Positions 58,605 through 64,000 of a stretch of DNA of 64,000 nt are shown piece after piece. Source of the DNA: Gilliamella sp. Choc5-1 (GTDB lineage Bacteria; Pseudomonadota; Gammaproteobacteria; Enterobacterales; Orbaceae); assembly GCF_001690595.1 (NCBI RefSeq), contig NZ_LZHH01000109.1:1-64000 (forward strand), written 5' to 3'. The first letter of the stretch is position 1. The number at the start of each line of letters is the position of its first letter. A program made the translations under genes and the position numbers. The notes beneath the pieces were generated by a model that saw only the letters and a program-made list of their open reading frames with translations, ran no database searches and was not told the DNA's origin.

Positions 58605-59000
58605 TTAATGAAGTGTCTCCATAAGCTCAGCTTCATCAAAATCGTTATCATTCCCATCTTCAAAATAAGTACCCCAACCATCATATGTGACGCCAAATTG
58701 GGTAGTAAGTGCGATGATTTCTGCAATTTGTGCATTTATTAGTTCGGCATTGAGTAGGCTTTCAGTAACAATATCAAAAGCGATAATAACATTGCCTGCA
58801 TCGTCAATATCTTCATCGGGATCGGTTGCCTCATAGCCTAATTTATAGGCTTCTACTGCCACTTTTTCTAATTTATCAAAATGTTGTGATGAAATGTGAT
58901 GCTCAATGATATAAAGTGCATGAGGATCGCTACCATCTTCTAATAGTTCCTCAATAATTGTGCTAGTATCTTGTTGAGCAAGGCGAATTTGATCTTTCAT
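58605..59000 (-). CDS. rraB: Regulator of RNase E activity B
   Basis: RraB binds the C-terminal scaffold of RNase E and inhibits it for some transcripts. The protein has 131 residues. Family strings are IIEELLEDGSDPHALYIIEHH, AVEAYKLGYEATDPDED and FGVTYDGWGTYFEDGN, with an acidic C-terminus. The frame is open to 59138, but the ATG at 59000 has AAGG at good spacing and matches the known N-terminus. It is divergent from rnm, another RNA-processing gene, 70 bp away. Confidence 0.94.
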   Translation of the reverse strand: MKDQIRLAQQDTSTIIEELLEDGSDPHALYIIEHHISSQHFDKLEKVAVEAYKLGYEATDPDEDIDDAGNVIIAFDIVTESLLNAELINAQIAEIIALTTQFGVTYDGWGTYFEDGNDNDFDEAELMETLH

Positions 59001-59070
59001 AATATACCTTTTAGTGGTCATGCAAATTGTGTGGTATATTACACGTTTCAAAATAATTTTCGAGAAAAAA

Positions 59071-59904
59071 ATGATCGTTGATTTACATTCACATACTACG
59101 GCATCGGATGGTCTTTTAACACCTAGCGATCTTGTCAAAAGAGCTGTGGATAACCAAATTGCTATTTTGGCTATTACCGATCATGACACCGTTAAAGGTT
59201 TACCTGAAGCTCAAAAAACGATTGCTAACGAAAATTTACCTATTAAATTAGCTTGTGGTGTTGAAATATCAACTTCTTGGAAAAACAACGAAATCCATAT
59301 TGTTGGGTTAAATATTGATATTGCACATCCTGAGTTAATGGCACTACTATCATCACAAGAACAAGGAAGAATCGATCGAGCGTTGGCTATAAGCCATAAA
59401 TTAGCTAAAGTTAGCATTGAAAACGCTTATCAACAAGCACAACAATTTGCAAAAGGAGACATTGTTTCGCGTGCCCATTTTGCAAGATTTTTAGTTGCTA
59501 ACGGCTATGTTAAAGACATCAAACGCGCTTTTAAAACGTACTTAGGCAAAGGTGGTTATGCTTATGTACCTGCAACATGGTGTAGTATTTCAGATGCGGT
59601 TAATGCCATTCATGCTGCAGGAGGGCAAGCAGTACTTGCGCATCCAAGTCGCTATGATCTAACTTTAACTAAATTGAAATTATTAATAAGTGAGTTTAAA
59701 GCTAGTGGTGGGGATGCAATTGAAGTTTCACAAAGCAGGCAAACACAAGACGATTTACAAAAATTAGCTAAATTAGCCAATGAATTTGAACTATTAGCAT
59801 CACAAGGATCGGATTTTCATGGTGTTGACACCTATTTAGATTTAGGTAAAACAACCCCATTGCCCGGTAGTGTTATACCAATTTGGCATAATTGGAAACT
59901 CTAA
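59071..59904 (+). CDS. rnm: PHP-domain 5'-3' exoribonuclease, RNase AM (YciV/TrpH)
   Basis: 277 residues. The PHP metal-binding motifs are DLHSHTTASDG at the N-terminus, ITDHDTVKG, GVEIS, the HPSRYDL region and SDFHG near the C-terminus. E. coli Rnm trims 5' ends of rRNA and small nucleic acids. I chose the ATG at 59071, where the family begins (MIVDLHSH); the frame runs open from 59014. yciO and rluB follow, the E. coli order downstream of trpL. Confidence 0.92.
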   Translation: MIVDLHSHTTASDGLLTPSDLVKRAVDNQIAILAITDHDTVKGLPEAQKTIANENLPIKLACGVEISTSWKNNEIHIVGLNIDIAHPELMALLSSQEQGRIDRALAISHKLAKVSIENAYQQAQQFAKGDIVSRAHFARFLVANGYVKDIKRAFKTYLGKGGYAYVPATWCSISDAVNAIHAAGGQAVLAHPSRYDLTLTKLKLLISEFKASGGDAIEVSQSRQTQDDLQKLAKLANEFELLASQGSDFHGVDTYLDLGKTTPLPGSVIPIWHNWKL

Positions 59905-60014
59905 ATAAATCTGGATTACAATGGATTTATATTCGTGCTTTATCATAAGATTAACAGTATAAAATTTAATCATGCAAATCAGATTAACAACAATAATTGG
60001 TATAAAAGAAAATT

Positions 60015-60635
60015 ATGAGTCAAACTTTTTATATTCATCCAGATAATCCGCAAACTCGATTATTAAATCAAGTTGTCAACATATTAAATGATGGTGGTGT
60101 TATAGCTTTTCCAACAGATTCAGGATATTCGCTGGGTTGTTTACTTGATAATAAGTCAGGCGTTGATCGAATTTGTCAAATTCGTCAACTTGATAAAAAT
60201 CACAACTTTACCTTGATGTGCCGTGATCTTTCTGAACTATCTAGTTATGCTTTTGTAGATAACACAACTTTTCGGTTACTAAAAAATAATACCCCTGGTA
60301 AATATGTTTTTATTTTACAGGCAAGTAAAGAAGTACCCCGTCGATTGATGAATGAAAAACGCAAAACAATTGGACTAAGAATTCCTGATAATAAAATTGA
60401 TTTAGCGTTGCTCGAATTATTAGGGCAGCCATTAATGACTGCAACATTAATTTTACCTAATGATGACCAAGCGCAATCCGATCCCGACGAAATAGAAGAT
60501 AAAATAGGTTATCAGCTTGATGCGATTGTGCACGGTGGTTATATAGGTCAACAACCTACCAGCGTAATTGACTTGACTAATGACTATCCAACAATTATTC
60601 GTAAAGGAAGTGGAGACACTAAGCCATTCGAATAA
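60015..60635 (+). CDS. yciO: YciO, Sua5/YrdC-family protein
   Basis: 206 residues of the YrdC-like RNA-binding fold. It shows IAFPTDSGYSLGCL, ICQIRQLDKNHNFTLMC, GKYVFILQA and ASVIDLTNDYP-type (here TSVIDLTN) strings. Related TsaC/Sua5 proteins make threonylcarbamoyl-AMP for tRNA t6A; YciO's own activity is reported to be weak. It keeps the rnm-yciO-rluB order. No strong ribosome binding site is visible; the A-rich region AAAAGAAAA precedes the ATG. Confidence 0.92.
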   Translation: MSQTFYIHPDNPQTRLLNQVVNILNDGGVIAFPTDSGYSLGCLLDNKSGVDRICQIRQLDKNHNFTLMCRDLSELSSYAFVDNTTFRLLKNNTPGKYVFILQASKEVPRRLMNEKRKTIGLRIPDNKIDLALLELLGQPLMTATLILPNDDQAQSDPDEIEDKIGYQLDAIVHGGYIGQQPTSVIDLTNDYPTIIRKGSGDTKPFE

Positions 60636-60715
60636 ATGTCCATTTTTTATTGTCAATATATCGACAATATAGCTAATAGAAAATTGATACCTGAGAAGGT
60701 AACAGCGAGGATTTT

Positions 60716-61726
60716 ATGAAAAATAGCAAATCAGCATTCCCACAACTTGGCAAAAAGACAAATAGCGTTAAAGCAAAGGAAAAGCAACTCTATGAAAAAC
60801 CAAAAACCTCAAGAGTACCAGCTATTACACGCAAAACATCGGTACATGATAATACTGAAAAACTCCAAAAAGTATTAGCTAATTTAGGTAATGGATCACG
60901 CCGAGAGATTGAAGCAATGATTGTGGACGGTAAAATCAGTGTAGATGGTAAAATTGCCACATTAGGTGATCGGGTTGATGTTAATGCCAATCCGAAAATT
61001 CGTATCAATGGTCATTTAGTTCAGCTAAGAAGCAAAGAAAAAGAAGTTTGCCGAGTACTAGCTTACTACAAACCAGAAGGTGAAATTTGTTCACGAAACG
61101 ATCCTCAAGGACGTGCGACGGTTTTTGAGCGTTTACCTAGATTAAAAAATGCTCGTTGGGTGAACATTGGCAGACTTGATATCAATACATCGGGTTTATT
61201 ATTATTCACAACTGATGGTGAATTAGCTAATCGATTAATGCATCCACGGCACGAGATTGAGCGTGAATATGCAGTGCGAGTATTTGGTAATGTGACTGAT
61301 CAACAAATTAACCAACTTCGTAAAGGAGTGCAACTAGAAGATGGCCCAGCCTCATTTCAATCAATTAAAGCACAAGGTGGTGATGGAATTAACCAATGGT
61401 TTAATGTAGTTATAACAGAAGGCCGTAATCGGGAAGTTCGTAGAATGTGGGAAGCTATTGATGTGCAAGTTAGTCGATTGCTACGCATTCGCTATGGCAA
61501 TATCACTTTACCCAAAGGATTATCACGCGGTACATGGCTTGAGTTAGATATTGAATCAGTCAATTACCTGCGCCAAATCGTAGGTATGCAACAGCAAGAA
61601 AAAAGCTTTGTCAAAACCTCATCCGACAAACGGTTGCAGCGCCCTAAACGAGCTAAACTAGTCAATTTATCAAAAGCCCAACGTTCACCGCGTCAAGCAA
61701 CAGCAAAAAAAACAACCAGAAAATAG
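60716..61726 (+). CDS. rluB: 23S rRNA pseudouridine-2605 synthase
   Basis: RluB isomerises U2605 in 23S rRNA. The protein has 336 residues. A basic N-terminal tail of about 45 residues leads to an S4 RNA-binding domain (about 48-105, KLQKVLANLGNGSRREIE). The catalytic motif GRLDINTSG follows at residues 152-160, with nucleophile D155. A basic Lys/Arg-rich C-terminal tail ends in KKTTRK. Both ATG position and AGGTAACAGCGAGG upstream support the start. A terminator follows. Confidence 0.94.
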   Translation: MKNSKSAFPQLGKKTNSVKAKEKQLYEKPKTSRVPAITRKTSVHDNTEKLQKVLANLGNGSRREIEAMIVDGKISVDGKIATLGDRVDVNANPKIRINGHLVQLRSKEKEVCRVLAYYKPEGEICSRNDPQGRATVFERLPRLKNARWVNIGRLDINTSGLLLFTTDGELANRLMHPRHEIEREYAVRVFGNVTDQQINQLRKGVQLEDGPASFQSIKAQGGDGINQWFNVVITEGRNREVRRMWEAIDVQVSRLLRIRYGNITLPKGLSRGTWLELDIESVNYLRQIVGMQQQEKSFVKTSSDKRLQRPKRAKLVNLSKAQRSPRQATAKKTTRK

Positions 61727-61734
61727 TTTTTTAT

Positions 61735-61767
61735 ACTCTCAATAAAGTTAGCTTTATTGAGAGTTTT
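61735..61767 (+). terminator. Rho-independent terminator of rluB
   Basis: ACTCTCAATAAAG (61735-61747) and CTTTATTGAGAGT (61752-61764) make a perfect 13-bp stem with a 4-nt loop, followed by TTTC. It starts 8 bp after the rluB stop. Confidence 0.8.
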
Positions 61768-61992
61768 CAAAATATTATCTAACTCTCTATTATTGTCATT
61801 ATCATCTATTGATTTTAATCTATTAATTTCGATTTAATTGTTGTTTAGCAAAAAAAGTTAATACATTATTTAAAAATTTTTATAAGCTAATCAGCAACAA
61901 ATACGGACTAATTTAATTAGTTACAATTAATAAAATAGTTTTATTTGCAATGAATTGGTAATTTAGTTAAAACCTACTAGAAAGGAAATATT

Positions 61993-63381
61993 ATGAGGAT
62001 AGCCATAACAATGTTATTTATTTTTCTTTTAACAGCTTGCCATGTTCGTACCGCTGAACAGGCTTATAAAGAAGGAAAATATTTAGAAAGTATAAGTTTA
62101 TTAACACGTAGTATTGAAGAAAAAGGTGAAGCAAAATTTGATAAAGATAAAGCTGAAAAATTAATCACGATGGTCAGTAATATTATGGCTCATTACGAAA
62201 CTAATTTAGCTAACACACCAAGCAACGATTACAAAAATCGTATTGATATTTATCAATGCCTACTTAAAATGAAAATGATGTTAAGAGATCGTTTTTATAG
62301 CCAAACGGTCAGTTTTTTCAATGATAAATACGATATCACAAAGCTAGAACAAACCATTGCTAAACAATATTATGATTATGGTAACTCTATAGCAGGCAAA
62401 GATAGCCAAAGCTATCAACAAAAAGCAGAATTATACCAAAAAGGTTTAGAACTATATAATTACAAAAACATTGAAGCGTTATACAAAAATGCTAACACCA
62501 AATATATGCACCTTGCTGCTAAAGAGTATTATGATCAAGGAAAAATATTAGAAAAGCAAGGTGACTATAAAGCAGCATCAGACGCATTTAATAATGCCTC
62601 GGCTGTATATAAACCGCTTGGCAAGTACAAAGATAGCGACAAACTTTCTATTGATAATGATAGAAAATATTCTCAACAACAAGCCGAAATCGCTTACGAT
62701 CAAGCTCAACAACTAGCAAAAACAGCAATTCATCGTTATCAATTCCGAGAAGTAGCTCAATACTATGCATCAGCAGTTTCAGCTTATCGACAATATGGAT
62801 ATTTTCGTGATGCAACTTCACAAGCAGAAAAGTACAAGAAAAAAGGCAAAATAAAAATTTATTATAATTCTTCAGAATTAAAATCTTATGTACTAGATAT
62901 ATTAAGTAAAGACTTTATAGAATTTATTATTTATGAACCTAGTCAAGCGGATGTCACAATCCGTGTCAAAACAAATGTTGAATTTTCTGATCTGGGGCAA
63001 TCGGTTAACAATGAAACTAAAACCGAAAAAGTATTTGATAAATATGTTGAAATTACTGACGAAAACGGCAATAAAAATCAAATCAAGACCTATAAAGATC
63101 AACCATTTAATTTACAAACGGTGACTCACAGCAATAAACTTACCTTAACGACTGAAATTGAAGCTCATGGCATCTATAGTTACAGTAAATCATTTAATAT
63201 TGTTAAAACATCTGCAAAGCATGATTATATCTATTCTGGCAATGTACCAGCAAATTTGCGTAATTACAGCGAAGGAACATTACAAAGTAAAGATAGCTTA
63301 CTTCAAGCGGCAAAAGAACAGCAATTAACAGAGTTAAAAGTATATCTAGAAGATATGGTTCGAGATCTTTCATATTTATAA
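61993..63381 (+). CDS. Unrecognised lipoprotein with tetratricopeptide-like helical repeats
   Basis: 462 residues. The signal peptide ends in a lipobox LLTAC, with lipidated Cys16. Residues about 20-290 are helical and rich in Tyr, Lys, Gln and Ala, with repeating units such as AYKEGKYLESISLL, YYDQGKILEKQGDYKAASDAF and AQYYASAVSAYRQYGYFRDA, suggesting TPR-like repeats. The last 170 residues form a different, beta-rich domain containing IKIYYNSSELKSYV and ADVTIRVKTNVEF. I do not recognise the family. It is a single gene with AAAGGA before the ATG. It may be a scaffold or envelope stress protein, but that is a guess. Confidence 0.8.
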   Translation: MRIAITMLFIFLLTACHVRTAEQAYKEGKYLESISLLTRSIEEKGEAKFDKDKAEKLITMVSNIMAHYETNLANTPSNDYKNRIDIYQCLLKMKMMLRDRFYSQTVSFFNDKYDITKLEQTIAKQYYDYGNSIAGKDSQSYQQKAELYQKGLELYNYKNIEALYKNANTKYMHLAAKEYYDQGKILEKQGDYKAASDAFNNASAVYKPLGKYKDSDKLSIDNDRKYSQQQAEIAYDQAQQLAKTAIHRYQFREVAQYYASAVSAYRQYGYFRDATSQAEKYKKKGKIKIYYNSSELKSYVLDILSKDFIEFIIYEPSQADVTIRVKTNVEFSDLGQSVNNETKTEKVFDKYVEITDENGNKNQIKTYKDQPFNLQTVTHSNKLTLTTEIEAHGIYSYSKSFNIVKTSAKHDYIYSGNVPANLRNYSEGTLQSKDSLLQAAKEQQLTELKVYLEDMVRDLSYL

Positions 63382-63425
63382 TTGCTATAAATGCCATAAC
63401 TCAAACTTAATTGAATAAAAACGAC

Positions 63426-63470
63426 TTACTCATTGATGCTCATTTTAGTAAATGAGTGTTCAATGAGTAA
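63426..63470. terminator. Hairpin between convergent lipoprotein and kptA genes
   Basis: TTACTCATTGA (63426-63436) pairs with TCAATGAGTAA (63460-63470), extended inward by CTCATTT/AAATGAG. The whole is a long, interrupted stem. There is no strong T-tract. It is placed to end transcripts from either side. Confidence 0.5.
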
Positions 63471-63551
63471 ACTGAATGTTATCTTTTATTTATTTGCAGG
63501 TTTGCTTTAATTCGTTAAATATTAACAAGCTCAGTCTGGATTAAATCATAT

Positions 63552-64000
63552 TTAGTCAAAGATTAAAAAAGTATTTGGGACAGTACCAGTTAGCCAAACA
63601 CCGTTATCGGCTAAATAAAATTTGAAGCCTTGTTGATACATTAGTAATGATTTTACTTTTAATACAATTGGTTTACCGTGTCGTTTTCCTACGGTATTTG
63701 CGGTTTGTTCATCAATCGATAAATGAACATAATGGCGATCGCTGGCAATTAATCCTTTTTCTTTAATTGAATCAATAAAACGTGTTGCGGTGCCGTGATA
63801 TAGAAATTTGGGGGGAACTTGTTCTATATGATTAATTTTTACTTGTTGTGTTGAGTGACCTTGCGCGGCTCGTATTTTTAAACCATCATCTGAAATAGTA
63901 AAACGCTTTTTATCACTTGTTTTGACAACTTCTTCTATCAACTCCCTAGTTATAGATTCGCCATGTTGATTAGCTTGTAAGATCAGTTTATTAATATCGA
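63552..64000 (-). CDS. kptA: RNA 2'-phosphotransferase KptA (Tpt1 family), N-terminus beyond the window
   Basis: The frame runs open into the right edge, so the first residues are missing. What is present begins [20 protein letters not shown], continues through [19 protein letters not shown] and [19 protein letters not shown], and ends [21 protein letters not shown] and [13 protein letters not shown]. The conserved R-x-x-QGHS, YHGT and HLS residues are those of Tpt1/KptA. The family removes a 2'-phosphate from RNA onto NAD+. The bacterial substrate is unknown. A TTG at 63941 lies inside the domain and is not the start. Confidence 0.92.
   Translation of the reverse strand, partial: DINKLILQANQHGESITRELIEEVVKTSDKKRFTISDDGLKIRAAQGHSTQQVKINHIEQVPPKFLYHGTATRFIDSIKEKGLIASDRHYVHLSIDEQTANTVGKRHGKPIVLKVKSLLMYQQGFKFYLADNGVWLTGTVPNTFLIFD

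Noticed and set aside
59001..59138. 46-residue N-terminal extension of RraB overlapping rnm
   Set aside because: The sequence before MKDQIRL is unlike the family, and the internal ATG has the good ribosome binding site.
63939..63941. TTG at 63941 as the start of KptA
   Set aside because: Conserved KptA sequence continues upstream in frame to the window edge, so the gene is truncated by the window rather than by a late start.

Overview
The window is AT-rich, compact gammaproteobacterial chromosome. Every housekeeping protein (AroA, Cmk, RpsA, IhfB, Ssb, AceEF-Lpd, LipAB, FabA, PrfA-PrmC, KdsA, RraB, RluB) reads as an Enterobacterales/Pasteurellales-type homologue. Low GC, a DUF5339-like secreted protein, scrambled Enterobacterales-type synteny and sugar-PTS genes fit an Orbaceae gut symbiont such as Gilliamella. 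That assignment is inference; there is no rRNA here to confirm it. I found no tRNA, rRNA, CRISPR array or prophage.

Layout. 1-332 is the right end of an IS481-like insertion sequence. 546-3926 carries a YijO-type AraC regulator, fructose-6-phosphate aldolase, a siderophore-interacting flavoprotein and ACP phosphodiesterase. 3998-7203 (minus) holds a large exported esterase-like protein and IlvY. 7408-17163 (plus) is prfC, pitrilysin, an XRE regulator, and the aroA-cmk-rpsA-ihfB block. 17417-21420 is an alpha-glucoside module: GntR regulator, GH4 6-phospho-glucosidase and PTS EIICB, with a perfect inverted-repeat operator and a consensus CRP site. After marC, the minus-strand block comEC-lpxK-ycaR-kdsB-DUF2461 follows; it is inverted relative to ihfB when compared with E. 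coli and lacks msbA. Then come ssb, corA, glk-ycgL-ycgN, yggT, yggS/pilT, proC and a cold-shock gene. Next are a broken and an intact copy of a small secreted protein, a secreted nuclease, fabA, a Lon-like protease, yejM and lipBA.

43640-49355 is the pyruvate dehydrogenase operon aceE-aceF-lpd. It is followed by an orphan Rhs C-terminal remnant of different base composition. 50844-53633 is prfA-prmC-kdsA. 54426-58533 is a chitin-oligosaccharide operon (chitoporin plus GH20 chitobiase) behind a probable CRP site. rraB, rnm, yciO, rluB, an unrecognised repeat-rich lipoprotein and a KptA-type RNA 2'-phosphotransferase, cut by the window edge, complete it.

How it works together: several carbon inputs (alpha-glucosides by PTS, chitin oligosaccharides by porin and chitobiase, glucose by Glk) feed glycolysis and the PDH complex. 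LipA and LipB supply the lipoyl groups of AceF. The three best CRP-like sites lie in front of fsa, the GH4-PTS genes and chiP. The most unusual structures are a dispersed intergenic repeat family (21692, 28088, 54062, possibly 49434), a tandem duplication with one pseudogenised copy (35939-36629), the Rhs scar, paired palindromes before the XRE regulator, and the orphan lipoprotein. I see no convincing complete, previously undescribed multigene system.
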